Origin: Larkinella insperata
Lineage (GTDB): Bacteria; Bacteroidota; Bacteroidia; Cytophagales; Spirosomataceae
Direction of reading: 5' to 3'
Length of the DNA stretch: 64,000 bases
Assembly: GCF_026248825.1 (NCBI RefSeq)
Contig: NZ_CP110973.1
Span: forward strand, 2,251,001 to 2,315,000
A model generated the notes under the pieces. The model did not search any database, had not been told where the DNA came from, and saw only the letters and a program-made list of their open reading frames with translations. Below are positions 25,733 to 33,950 of the stretch, one piece after another; position 1 is the stretch's first letter; each line of letters starts with the position of its first letter. Made by a program: the position numbers and the translations under genes.

Positions 25733-26428
25733 TTAAAACTTGATGACCACGATGGCAGCCGCAAAAGCGGCAAACGTCGTAAAGGCAGCCGCGCGGTGGT
25801 ATGGTTTCAGGTTGGCGTTTTCCTCCACCCGGCGGGCTATAACGTTCGTGGCTACCATTCCGGCCAGGTGCGCCACCGCCAGGTACTTGTGCAGCTGAAT
25901 CGAGCTAAAACCGCGCCGGGTGCTGCTGGTTGGCAGTTTAGGCGGGGCCGTCAGCGACAACAAAGCCGTAGCACCGTAGGTGTAGTTGATAATCGTCGCC
26001 ATCGTCGCGTGCTGCTCCTTGATGCGGATGTAATCCAGCCCTTTCGCATTGTACAGACGAGTGCCCAGAATCCCCTGCGCCACAAAACCGGCCAGCGTGG
26101 CAAAACCCAGCACCTGGTGGCTGACCAGCATCGTCCGGCGAATTTTCAACTCTTTCTCGCGGCCTTCGGGCGTCAGCGGTGCCAGATTCGTCACCCGCAG
26201 TAATCCCTTAGGACCCCAGAAAGCCCGCTGCGTGAAGATGATCTTTTTGGGCAGCAACTCCTGAGCGTCCGCCGAACTGTCGGCCAGTTCGGCCAGCAGA
26301 TCGTCGGCGTCGGAAGGGGCTTTGATGCTTGTATCGGCCGGAGCCGCCGTATTTACGCGGGTGGTGTCCTGCGCCCGCAGGGGCACGTAGCCGAGCAGGA
26401 GCAGGAGCGCAATTGAGAGGTATTTCAT
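25733..26428 (-). CDS. Four-helix membrane protein with cytochrome b561-like histidine pattern
   Basis: A 231-residue protein I cannot place in a named family. A signal peptide ends near LRAQ (residue 20), followed by an acidic linker to about 65. Four membrane helices lie near 101-122, 138-160, 178-197 and 208-229. Each begins with a histidine: H104 (VSHQVLGF), H140 (KEQHATMA), H180 (QLHKYLAVAH, also H187) and H211 (PYHRAAAF). With alternating helix direction, H104 pairs with H180 or H187 on one face and H140 with H211 on the other, the arrangement of a di-heme b561-type cytochrome. It starts three bases after the Rieske gene and precedes YceI. A redox role is inferred and heme binding is untested. 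Confidence 0.65.
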   Translation of the reverse strand: MKYLSIALLLLLGYVPLRAQDTTRVNTAAPADTSIKAPSDADDLLAELADSSADAQELLPKKIIFTQRAFWGPKGLLRVTNLAPLTPEGREKELKIRRTMLVSHQVLGFATLAGFVAQGILGTRLYNAKGLDYIRIKEQHATMATIINYTYGATALLSLTAPPKLPTSSTRRGFSSIQLHKYLAVAHLAGMVATNVIARRVEENANLKPYHRAAAFTTFAAFAAAIVVIKF

Positions 26429-26431
26429 CGA

Positions 26432-26896
26432 TTAGCTGGTTATGCGTAAGCTGTTACCCGTTACGGTGGTTTTGTACTGGGTCAGGTTTTTCTGGCCCGA
26501 TGCAGCCGGTACGGTCACGACGCCCGCCGTGTTGTATTGTGATCCGTGGGTTGGGCAGTAAATATCGTCGTTGTTGGCGCGGTACATAACGGTTGAAGAC
26601 TGGTGGGTACAGGTTTTCGATAACGCCACGTAGTTTCCGTTTTTCACCCGCGCAATCAGAATGTCTTCGTGGTAGGCATAGCCGCCGATGGTTTGCAACG
26701 ATTTGAAATCGGGCTGGGTCAGGTCCAGCGTTACATCCAGTCCGCCGGGCGTGGGATCCGGATCCGGCTCGTCCGAGCCTTTCGAGCAGGAAGTAAGCGT
26801 TCCCATGCAGTAAAACGCCATCAGGGCGGCACTGCTTAACCCCAGACTCCGGATAAATTCACCTCGTTTAATCGGTTGCTGTTGATTGGTTTCCAT
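26432..26896 (-). CDS. Rieske [2Fe-2S] lipoprotein
   Basis: A 154-residue small Rieske protein. The N-terminus has KRGEFIRSLGLSSAALMAFY followed by a lipobox-like LTSC, so it is probably exported and lipid-anchored; the arginine pair needed for a clear Tat signal is incomplete. The cluster motif is complete: C-T-H in LSKTCTHQSS and C-P-T-H-G in IYCPTHGSQYN, giving two cysteines and two histidines. A GVVTVPAASG loop and Y-K strand close the fold. It lacks other domains, so it is not an oxygenase. As first gene of the Rieske / b561-like / YceI run it may pass electrons to or from the membrane cytochrome. Confidence 0.93.
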   Translation of the reverse strand: METNQQQPIKRGEFIRSLGLSSAALMAFYCMGTLTSCSKGSDEPDPDPTPGGLDVTLDLTQPDFKSLQTIGGYAYHEDILIARVKNGNYVALSKTCTHQSSTVMYRANNDDIYCPTHGSQYNTAGVVTVPAASGQKNLTQYKTTVTGNSLRITS

Positions 26897-26923
26897 AGAG
26901 AAATAGTGAGTTGGTTGTGAATA

Positions 26924-26937
26924 AATGTACCTACATT
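26924..26937. promoter_or_regulatory. Inverted repeat AATGTA-CC-TACATT upstream of the Rieske operon
   Basis: Six-base arms are perfectly complementary around two bases, 28 bases before the Rieske ATG, a position suited to a repressor site. The core resembles TACA/TGTA-type operators, but no regulator gene is adjacent. Confidence 0.4.
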
Positions 26938-26976
26938 ATTTACGCTAAACGGATAGCCTGCACAAAAAAGTGTTGG

Positions 26977-28620
26977 TCAAAGCCGGTAACGCAGTGAGAA
27001 AAACACGCCGGTACTCATGAGCCGAATCTTGCCGTAGCCGAGCGTAGATCGTCGGGGGTCTTTCAGGAAGGGTTCAACCTGCCAGGAAAGCCGCCGGAGT
27101 GGGCCGTCGGAACGGAAATTACGTTCGTACCCAAACGAGAAATTTAAGTGACTCCATTCGTGAAAACCGGTTTTGCCGTACCACTCTTTGTATTTCTGCT
27201 GAGTTGGATTAACACCATACGGGTAATTGTATTTGTAGTGTTCCTCCTGCATAATGTAGGAAGAAAAACCGGAACTGATAAACCACCGACGGCGGCTATT
27301 CAATAAAAAATCGAACCGCAGGTTAACCGGAATGTCCAGAACCGTACAAACCGCATCGACGCTTTCGTACAGGGGGCCGTACCAGTGATCCGGCCTGGTG
27401 TAGTCGGAAGCCGCAGCCCGGTATGTTTTGACGGATCGTAAAATACCACCCTGAATGGTAAACCGCCGTAGAAATCGGTACTCTGCCAAGACGCCCACCT
27501 GAAAATCCCGTGCTCCCTGGCGGCTTTTTCCCACAAAATTCAAGTCCGGAGCGGCTACGACCCGAATCGACAAAGCCGGATAGCCAACGACCGGAACTGC
27601 GGGCGGTGGTACAATTCGGGGGACAACGGGTGGCCGCATCGGCTCCAGATCCGGCTCCGGTAACGCGGGTAAGGCCGGTTGCTGGGGTGTCCGGGCCGGT
27701 ATATAAGACAGCTTGCTCAATACGTCGAACGGTACGGTTTCGGAAGACGAATTGGAGTTCCTGGAACGGTCAATGTCTGAAATGCTCCCGGTCCCCGCGC
27801 GGTTGTCAGCCGTAACCAATTGCCCTTGCGAACGCGATCTGGACGGGTTCAGACGGTTTGAAGCCGAACCCACCAGCCCCGCGCCGGTGTTGCCGGACAG
27901 CGGCTGATCGGCGGGTTTTGCCCTCCGTCGGCCCGGACGGTTTGATACCGTTCGGCCAGCGGAATTGCCCTTCAACGTTTCCGACGTCACCAAGCGGTTT
28001 TTGGTCACCGGGTCGGCTGCAACCCTTTCGTTTGCTGATGAAGTCTTCAGGTTGTTACCCGACGGATTACTGCGCTGGGCCAGCCGCGGTGCCGCGCCGG
28101 GAGCCGATTTTGCCATCCGCCGTGCCACCGGGTCGTTGGGTTGCGGCAGTTTATCCCTAGTTCGGGTTTCGCTTCCGGCATCTGCCGGGCCAGACGCTCC
28201 GTTCAAGACCGTTGGTGTGTTGGTTTCGGTGGAGGCCGATTCCGAACGATCGGTTTGGGAGGACGGCGGTTCAGACGGTTTTTCATCGGTGGGTACGGAA
28301 CCCGTTGGCGAATTACTCCGCGGAGCTGCTGGTTGGCCGGATTCTTCCGCCAGAACGGTAGCCGGTTGTTGCGAAACGGTCCGGCCGGCCGACTGGCCAT
28401 CGTTCGGCGACATCAGCAGGGACGTTGTCGTCAGTAACAGCAGCAACAGCGGTAACCCCCAGTAAATAAACCGGTCGAGAAACCGCAGCCGGTCGTCATC
28501 GTCGAGACGTCGGCGCAGGCTGCTCCAGTCATCTGGATTATAAGGCGGCTCAAACTCCTCGGCTGACGACCGGAAGAGCTTGTCCAGTTCGTCATCGGGA
28601 AGTTCTTGCAAACTCGCCAT
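26977..28620 (-). CDS. Sigma-factor-linked membrane protein with C-terminal outer-membrane beta-barrel domain
   Basis: A 547-residue protein. Residues 1-48 are charged and cytosolic in character (DDELDKLFRSSAEEFEPPYN), as in Bacteroidota proteins encoded after ECF sigma genes. One helix spans about 51-70 (FIYWGLPLLLLLLTTTSLLM). A long Ser/Pro/Thr/Asn-rich low-complexity linker runs to about 330. The C-terminal 200 residues alternate as beta strands (FQVGVLAEYRFLRRFTIQGG, LDIPVNLRFDFLL, LNFSFGYERNF) and end in GVFFSLRYRL, a PorT-like barrel. The start overlaps the sigma gene by 29 bases. The layout suggests one chain reaching from cytosol through periplasm to the outer membrane; its anti-sigma role is inferred. 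Confidence 0.78.
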   Translation of the reverse strand: MASLQELPDDELDKLFRSSAEEFEPPYNPDDWSSLRRRLDDDDRLRFLDRFIYWGLPLLLLLLTTTSLLMSPNDGQSAGRTVSQQPATVLAEESGQPAAPRSNSPTGSVPTDEKPSEPPSSQTDRSESASTETNTPTVLNGASGPADAGSETRTRDKLPQPNDPVARRMAKSAPGAAPRLAQRSNPSGNNLKTSSANERVAADPVTKNRLVTSETLKGNSAGRTVSNRPGRRRAKPADQPLSGNTGAGLVGSASNRLNPSRSRSQGQLVTADNRAGTGSISDIDRSRNSNSSSETVPFDVLSKLSYIPARTPQQPALPALPEPDLEPMRPPVVPRIVPPPAVPVVGYPALSIRVVAAPDLNFVGKSRQGARDFQVGVLAEYRFLRRFTIQGGILRSVKTYRAAASDYTRPDHWYGPLYESVDAVCTVLDIPVNLRFDFLLNSRRRWFISSGFSSYIMQEEHYKYNYPYGVNPTQQKYKEWYGKTGFHEWSHLNFSFGYERNFRSDGPLRRLSWQVEPFLKDPRRSTLGYGKIRLMSTGVFFSLRYRL

Positions 28621-29182
28621 GGCATCTACGGATTAATAATTGTTTCAATTGTTCGCGGGCGCGTGCCAGATTCGACTTGGAGGTACCCACCGAAATATTC
28701 AATTGCCCGGCGATTTCCTCGTGGGTATAGCCATCAATGGCGTACAGGTTGAATACCATTCGGTAGGCGGGCGTCAAAAGCTGCACGACTTCCATTAACT
28801 CCTCATGGCTCAGCTGGTCGAGGGCGCTGGCCTCAACGCCCGGCAACTGGCTGGCCTGATCAATATCCTCGTGGTAACGGTGTTTCAGGTTTTGCCGGTA
28901 ATAATCAAGGGCGGTGTTGATCATGATCCGGCGCAACCAGAGCTTAAACGGTACGTCCGGCCGGTATAAATTCGACCGGGTAAATACCTTCATAAAGCCG
29001 TCGTTTAAAATTTCCACGGCTTCGTCCCGGTTGTGCGAATAACGCAGACAAATCCCCATCGCATACCCATAGAACTGCCGGTACAGCAGCTCCTGGCTTC
29101 TGCGGTTGCCATTCTGGCACTCCTGTAGCAGTCCGGCGATATCTGGGGAGGGAACGGTCATACGTCGGGTTTCAGTCGTCAA
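28592..29182 (-). CDS. ECF-family RNA polymerase sigma factor
   Basis: A 196-residue sigma factor. An alternative in-frame ATG at 29161 would remove seven residues (MTTETRR) and is equally plausible. Region 2 is seen in SQELLYRQFYGYAMGICLRY and DEAVEILNDGFMKVF. Region 4 is seen in LTPAYRMVFNLYAIDGYTHEEIAGQLNISVGTSKSNLARAREQLKQLL. Its 3' end overlaps by 29 bases with a membrane protein carrying an outer-membrane barrel, which is probably its regulator. It is the second ECF system in the window and is not closely similar to that at 4146-4730. Confidence 0.92.
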   Translation of the reverse strand: MTTETRRMTVPSPDIAGLLQECQNGNRRSQELLYRQFYGYAMGICLRYSHNRDEAVEILNDGFMKVFTRSNLYRPDVPFKLWLRRIMINTALDYYRQNLKHRYHEDIDQASQLPGVEASALDQLSHEELMEVVQLLTPAYRMVFNLYAIDGYTHEEIAGQLNISVGTSKSNLARAREQLKQLLIRRCHGEFARTSR

Positions 29183-29326
29183 TACGCGAGTTGACGCGGA
29201 TAGGTTGCGTCAATCAGCAAAAAGTAGTTTACGGTTTTCAGTGAGCGGTTCTCATTACGAAACATAGATTGGTAGAACTACTAAATCAAACTGCTGAGAA
29301 CCAGCCCACTGAAGCCCGCAAACCGC

Positions 29327-30181
29327 TTAGGGCGTGGGCGCTTCCGGCGTGTTGTTGTTGACAATCGGCCAGACGCCCGGCTGTGGAAAACTGATGCCTT
29401 TGTTCAGGCCCCGTTTGCCGTTGTCCTGCTGAAAATAATACAGCGGCCAGCCTTTAAACGTCAGCTGCTGACGACCTGCCACAGTAATGGTGCCAAAAAG
29501 TGACTTGTCGACGGTTGACGGCACTTCTTTTAGCGTTTCTTCAAACATCGGCCAGACGGCATTGTTGCTCAGGTCGGCCCGGGTAAAGTTATTCACATTT
29601 TTCTTGTCTCGCTGAAAGGCGTACAGCGTTCGGCCCTGGCCGTCGGTGAAGTAAGTCGTCACTCCGGTGCCTTCCTTGTAGTCGGACGTGTATGATTTGC
29701 CATTATGACCAACCAGTTGCGCGCGGGCGATCATGATGGAATAATTCGGTTTGGCGACAAACCAGATGCCGCCCACGTTTTCGCCTTTTACGTCACCCTG
29801 CGCCACATCGTCTTTGTAGTAATACAACGGCCAGCCCTTGAAGGTGCTTTGTTTGGAACCATCGGCGCGGGTAATGGTCCCGAAATCGGATGCAGTCAGG
29901 CCGGAAGCCAGTTTCGGATTTTCCCGGTAAAAAACGGGCCAGTTCGTCAGGCAGTTGCCGGTGCAGGTGGATGCACCGGTACTGTCGTAGTCGTTGGAAA
30001 AGAAATAAAGCGTCCGGCCCGTTTCGTCCGTCATCACATTTCCCAGCGACGTGTTGGTGAGGTTGATAGCCGGTTCGGGGGGCGTAGGCGTGTCGTCTGA
30101 GCCCTTGTCGCACGACTGGGTCAGGCAGGAAACAATAAGCAACAGGGCGACTACGGGAGTCGCAATCCTTTTCGTGTTCAT
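29327..30181 (-). CDS. Lipoprotein with two PF03640-type secreted repeats
   Basis: A 284-residue probable lipoprotein. The signal runs to a cysteine in LLLIVSC or in LTQSCDKGSDD; the second is followed by acidic residues as in surface lipoproteins. Two repeats of the PF03640 'secreted repeat' type follow: TDETGRTLYFFSNDY ... CTGNCLTNWPVFY ... TFKGWPLYYYKDD, and TDGQGRTLYAFQRDK ... NNAVWPMFEE ... TFKGWPLYYFQQD. In the first, a C-x3-C pair sits before NWP; the second has lost these cysteines. The family has no settled function but often lies near respiratory or redox genes, as it does here. It is close to the ECF sigma operon on the same strand. Confidence 0.88.
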   Translation of the reverse strand: MNTKRIATPVVALLLIVSCLTQSCDKGSDDTPTPPEPAINLTNTSLGNVMTDETGRTLYFFSNDYDSTGASTCTGNCLTNWPVFYRENPKLASGLTASDFGTITRADGSKQSTFKGWPLYYYKDDVAQGDVKGENVGGIWFVAKPNYSIMIARAQLVGHNGKSYTSDYKEGTGVTTYFTDGQGRTLYAFQRDKKNVNNFTRADLSNNAVWPMFEETLKEVPSTVDKSLFGTITVAGRQQLTFKGWPLYYFQQDNGKRGLNKGISFPQPGVWPIVNNNTPEAPTP

Positions 30182-30293
30182 AGCAAATAGAAAAAAAGGT
30201 TAGAATTACGAACGCGTCCTGTTGAATCGATTCGATGACAGTACGGAGAAGCAGAAAAAAGGGTTGCGTGTTCGGCAAAAAAGTGCAAAAAAA

Positions 30294-30315
30294 AGCCCGT
30301 CCGGCCGGACGGGCT
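30294..30315 (-). terminator. Rho-independent terminator of ribBA
   Basis: AGCCCGTCCGG (30294-30304) is complemented exactly by 30305-30315. On the minus strand the stem is followed by a run of T residues, 18 bases past the ribBA stop. In practice the innermost bases form the loop. Confidence 0.9.
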
Positions 30316-30333
30316 ACTAAGCCGTATAGTGGT

Positions 30334-31584
30334 TTAACCGACCTGATCGGTAAAATGCTTGAGGATGTGCCCCATTTTATCCCGCTTCGTGCGCAGGTAC
30401 ACTTCGTTGTGCGGGTTGGGGTGAATATCAATCGGAACGGTTTCGATAATTTCCAGGCCATAGCCCATCAGCCCCGCCCGCTTTTTGGGATTGTTGGAAA
30501 TCAGCCGAAGTTTGGTGATGCCCAGATCCCGCAGAATCTGCGCGCCAACGCCGTAGTCCCGGGCGTCCATCGGCAGGCCGAGTTCCAAGTTGGCTTCAAC
30601 GGTATCGCGGCCCATTTCCTGCAATTTGTAGGCTTTCAATTTATTGATCAGCCCGATGCCCCGGCCTTCCTGAAACATGTAAAGAATCACGCCTTTGCCT
30701 TCCTGCTCCACCATTTTCATGGCCGCGTGGAGTTGTTCTCCGCAGTCGCAGCGGCACGAGCCGAAAATATCGCCCGTTACGCAGGAGGAGTGGACCCGCA
30801 CCAGCACGGGTTCGTTTTTATCCCAGGTTCCTTTGATCAGCGCCAGGTGCGTATCGTCGGTGTTGATCTGCTTGTAAGCAAGGAGTTCAAAATCCCCGTA
30901 TTCAGTCGGCATCTGAACGCCGATTTCGCGCCGGATCAGGCTTTCCTGCCGCAGCCGGTATTCGATCAGGTCCTGAATGCTGACAAGCTTCATCCCGAAT
31001 TTATCGGCCATCTCGCGCAGTTGCGGCAACCGGGCCATCGTGCCGTCTTCGCTCAGAATTTCGATCAGCACCCCGACTGGTTGCAGCCCCGCCAGTTTCG
31101 CAAAATCCACGGCGGCTTCGGTATGACCCGCCCGGCGAATCACCCCGCCGTCGACGGCCCGCAGCGGAAAAATATGGCCCGGGCGGCCCAGGTCTTCGGG
31201 GTGGGTTTCGGGATTGACCAACGCCTGAATGGTTTTGGCGCGGTCGCTGGCCGAGATGCCCGTGGTACAGCCGTGGCCCAGCAGGTCGACCGAAACCGTA
31301 AACGGCGTGGTATGGACGGAGGTGTTGTTGCCAACCATCATTTCCAGCCCCAGTTCCTGGCAGCGTTCGTCGGTCAGGGGAGCGCACATGAGGCCCCGGC
31401 CTTCCTTGATCATGAAATTGACCATTTCGGGCGTGATTTTCTCCGCAGCGCAGATCATATCACCCTCATTTTCCCGGTCTTCATCATCGACAACGATAAT
31501 GATTTTGCCGTCGCGGATGTCCTGGATCGCGTCTTCGATGCGGTCCAGACGAATACCGGTATTGGTATTATTATTGCTCATCAT
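30334..31584 (-). CDS. ribBA: Bifunctional 3,4-dihydroxy-2-butanone 4-phosphate synthase / GTP cyclohydrolase II
   Basis: A 416-residue RibBA. It makes both precursors of riboflavin: dihydroxybutanone phosphate from ribulose 5-phosphate and the pyrimidine from GTP. The N-terminal synthase (about 1-205) shows VVDDEDRENEGDM and RAGHTEAAVD. The C-terminal cyclohydrolase (about 210-400) shows VRVHSSCVTGDIFGSCRCDCG with the three zinc cysteines, then QEGRGIGL. Both active sites look complete and the length is normal. The ATG at 31584 follows another, one codon later, that is equally possible. No FMN riboswitch can be recognised upstream. It ends at its own terminator. Confidence 0.96.
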   Translation of the reverse strand: MMSNNNTNTGIRLDRIEDAIQDIRDGKIIIVVDDEDRENEGDMICAAEKITPEMVNFMIKEGRGLMCAPLTDERCQELGLEMMVGNNTSVHTTPFTVSVDLLGHGCTTGISASDRAKTIQALVNPETHPEDLGRPGHIFPLRAVDGGVIRRAGHTEAAVDFAKLAGLQPVGVLIEILSEDGTMARLPQLREMADKFGMKLVSIQDLIEYRLRQESLIRREIGVQMPTEYGDFELLAYKQINTDDTHLALIKGTWDKNEPVLVRVHSSCVTGDIFGSCRCDCGEQLHAAMKMVEQEGKGVILYMFQEGRGIGLINKLKAYKLQEMGRDTVEANLELGLPMDARDYGVGAQILRDLGITKLRLISNNPKKRAGLMGYGLEIIETVPIDIHPNPHNEVYLRTKRDKMGHILKHFTDQVG

Positions 31585-31712
31585 AAAGAGTAATGACTAG
31601 AGGTACTAGACAAAGAGCTGTGAGATAAAAGACCAGTGGCCGTGATCGCGCCGGATGCGTTAACTCTATTGTTTCTTGTCTTTTCGCTCACGTCTTCAAG
31701 AACATTCTTCCG

Positions 31713-31720
31713 CAAAGATA
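31713..31720 (-). promoter_or_regulatory. Candidate -7 box TATCTTTG for ribBA
   Basis: The minus strand reads TATCTTTG, a full match to TAnnTTTG, about 130 bases upstream of the ribBA start in the divergent spacer. No clear -33 element is at the expected spacing. Confidence 0.45.
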
Positions 31721-31732
31721 CGTTCGATATGC

Positions 31733-31740
31733 TAAATTTG
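31733..31740 (+). promoter_or_regulatory. Candidate -7 box TAAATTTG for the gliding-type gene
   Basis: TAAATTTG matches TAnnTTTG and lies 57 bases before the GTG at 31798, back to back with the ribBA box. No clear -33 element. Confidence 0.45.
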
Positions 31741-31797
31741 GGTTTTGGACGTTGTAATCAAAAAAACGAGTTATAGCTACGTAAAACTTTACCTCCC

Positions 31798-33816
31798 GTG
31801 AGCGTTTCCAGGAAGTGGTCAGCCGGTTTATCAAGAGCAGTCCGGCAGCGAGTCCGGTTTTTCCTGACCGGCCTGTGTATTGGTGTGGTTTTAAATACGC
31901 TTGTCCAAACAAATGTAGCGTGGGCGCAGGACTGGTGCGCCAACCCACCGGCTGCTGCGGCAAAGGGCGGCTTTACGGTATCGGCCCAGAAAGGGTGCGC
32001 GCCGTTCACGGTTACGGTAAAGAACACGACCAACAGCCCGGACAACCTGTTTCTGTATGTATACGACTACCAAGGGGGGGATCCGGTTGCGAGTAAATCA
32101 GGGGTTGCCGACATAACTCACGTGTATACTCGGCCCGGAAAGTATAAAATTCTGCAAATCGGTAATGTTAATACCGGCTCCGTGGCCTGCCAGGAGATTG
32201 AAGTGGTTGATGCAATTCCACCGAATTTTGCGGCCTACAGTTGTGCAGACATGAAAGTCATTGTGAAAATCACTCGTGATGCGGTTGCTGAACCATATGA
32301 CGACTTTAAAATCGATTGGAACGATGGCAGCCCTATTGAGACAGTTTCGAAGGTTGGAGAGGAGGACATATTGGCCACGCATACGTATCAGAATAAAAGA
32401 GCCTACCAAATCAAAGTATCAGGTAATTATCAGGGCATCAACTGCGGGGGCGGTTCCTTTCAGCAGGTTACGCCACTTCTAAGCACCGAGTTCACCAATC
32501 CGGTTATCACCAAACTGACAACCACTGGAACCAACGTTACGCTGCAAGTACAAGCCGGTGCCCAGCAAGCCGTCACGTTATACCAGAAAGATTCATCGGG
32601 TGCCTACGTCGCCAGGGCGATCTCCCGCATTGGGAATGGTTCGCTGGTGGCTACCGATATAACGACGCACCCGACCTGTTTCAAGGTTGTCTCGCAGAAC
32701 GCTTGTGGTGAAAAGTTTGAATCCGAGGAAGTGTGCAGCATTGGGGTGAGAGTGGAAGCGCGGGAAAAAGAAAACGAAGTGATCTGGAATGCGCCGGGCA
32801 ATCCGACCAATTTTCAGCAGTATACCGTCACCAAAAACAACGGTGTACTTCGCACCTTCAACGGGTTTACGACTACGTCCGTTGTCGACTCCGACGGAAT
32901 TACCTGCAACGAAGACTATTGTTACCAGGTGACGGCGTTGTCGGGTTCTGTCGAGATCGTGTCCGATGCGGTATGCGTAAAAGCCGCTTCGTCGACGCCC
33001 CCCCCGCCTTTTACAACCGTGCAGGTATCCGTCAACGGCGACAACCGCATCGATCTGCGGAGCATACCGCCCATTCCGACATCACAGAGCCCGAGTTACC
33101 GAATGATTATTTTTCGGCAGGACCAGCCCGGCGGTGCGTTCGTTCAGACCAGCATGGAGGTGGATCGAAACATTCACCAGGACGGCGATGTGCAGCCCCA
33201 GCAACAATCTTACTGCTACCAGGTGGTTTATCAGAGTGCCTGCGGAGTATCGTCGGAGCCTTCCAAAACCGTTTGCACGATTTTACTGAATTCCAAGACC
33301 GCCACCACCATCAACTGGACCGGAGACGCACCCTTCGCCGACGAAGCAATTGATCGCTACATCATCGAAAAAGTGGACGGCAGCGGAGCGGTTCTGGAAG
33401 AAATTGCCGTTGGGCTGGACACTTCCTATGAACCGGTTCAAGATGACCCCAGCGTGCTGGAAATCCGTTTTCGGGTTAAAGCCGTGTCTAAATCCGGCGC
33501 CATTAGCTATTCTAATTTCTACACGTACCTGTTTCCCCAGGAACAGCGGCTTTTTGTGCCGGATGCTTTCACGCCCAACGGCGATGGGACGAATGATCTG
33601 CTGGAAGTAAAAGGCAGCACGAATTTTCAGTCCATGCAACTGACGGTTTACAACCGCTGGGGCGAAGTGGTTTTTCGCACCGAAAACCGGGAAGGTTGGG
33701 ACGGTACCATCAACGGCCAGCCCGCTCAGCCTGGCACCTACGCCTACCGCATCAACGTCGTCAATGTGGAAGGGAAAAAAACAGAAAAGACCGGCTCTGT
33801 GTTACTGATTCGGTAG
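31798..33816 (+). CDS. Secreted protein with PKD-like domains and gliding-motility-type C-terminal domain (T9SS type B sorting)
   Basis: A 672-residue exported protein. The GTG at 31798 is the first usable start; a signal peptide follows, with its hydrophobic core at about 20-42 and cleavage near AWAQ. Residues about 55-130 and 145-215 look like PKD domains (GCAPFTVTVKNTTNS, VYTRPGKYKILQIG; DDFKIDWNDGSPIE). The middle carries FN3-like segments with paired cysteines (CNEDYCYQVTAL, QSYCYQVVYQSACG). The last 90 residues are the gliding-motility-associated domain: LFVPDAFTPNGDGTNDLLEV, LTVYNRWGEVVF, GWDGTINGQPAQPGTYAYRI. That domain marks T9SS type B cargo, often adhesins. Its exact ligand is unknown. 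Confidence 0.9.
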   Translation: MSVSRKWSAGLSRAVRQRVRFFLTGLCIGVVLNTLVQTNVAWAQDWCANPPAAAAKGGFTVSAQKGCAPFTVTVKNTTNSPDNLFLYVYDYQGGDPVASKSGVADITHVYTRPGKYKILQIGNVNTGSVACQEIEVVDAIPPNFAAYSCADMKVIVKITRDAVAEPYDDFKIDWNDGSPIETVSKVGEEDILATHTYQNKRAYQIKVSGNYQGINCGGGSFQQVTPLLSTEFTNPVITKLTTTGTNVTLQVQAGAQQAVTLYQKDSSGAYVARAISRIGNGSLVATDITTHPTCFKVVSQNACGEKFESEEVCSIGVRVEAREKENEVIWNAPGNPTNFQQYTVTKNNGVLRTFNGFTTTSVVDSDGITCNEDYCYQVTALSGSVEIVSDAVCVKAASSTPPPPFTTVQVSVNGDNRIDLRSIPPIPTSQSPSYRMIIFRQDQPGGAFVQTSMEVDRNIHQDGDVQPQQQSYCYQVVYQSACGVSSEPSKTVCTILLNSKTATTINWTGDAPFADEAIDRYIIEKVDGSGAVLEEIAVGLDTSYEPVQDDPSVLEIRFRVKAVSKSGAISYSNFYTYLFPQEQRLFVPDAFTPNGDGTNDLLEVKGSTNFQSMQLTVYNRWGEVVFRTENREGWDGTINGQPAQPGTYAYRINVVNVEGKKTEKTGSVLLIR

Positions 33817-33855
33817 ACCAGGAGACATTGGCGAGCGACAAAAGCAGAACCGACA

Positions 33856-33887
33856 TTCGGGCCATCAGCTATTCGTTGCTACCTTTG
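33856..33887 (+). promoter_or_regulatory. Candidate promoter for ybaB-glycosyltransferase
   Basis: TACCTTTG at 33880-33887 is a full match to TAnnTTTG. TTCG at 33856-33859, 20 bases upstream, is a three-of-four match to the -33 TTTG. Start codon is 64 bases downstream. Confidence 0.5.
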
Positions 33888-33950
33888 GACCCACTGAAAG
33901 AATGATAGTCTTTCTCCGGTCTTTTGTTTCACTTCTTTTTTTGATACGCT

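Noticed and set aside
30235..31593. 452-codon open frame on the plus strand opposite ribBA
   Set aside because: It is antisense to a complete RibBA with all catalytic motifs; its translation has no recognisable domains and is a shadow of codon use.
31585..31797. FMN riboswitch upstream of ribBA
   Set aside because: I looked for the conserved G-rich and GCCC segments of the RFN element and saw none; the spacer is better explained by back-to-back promoters.
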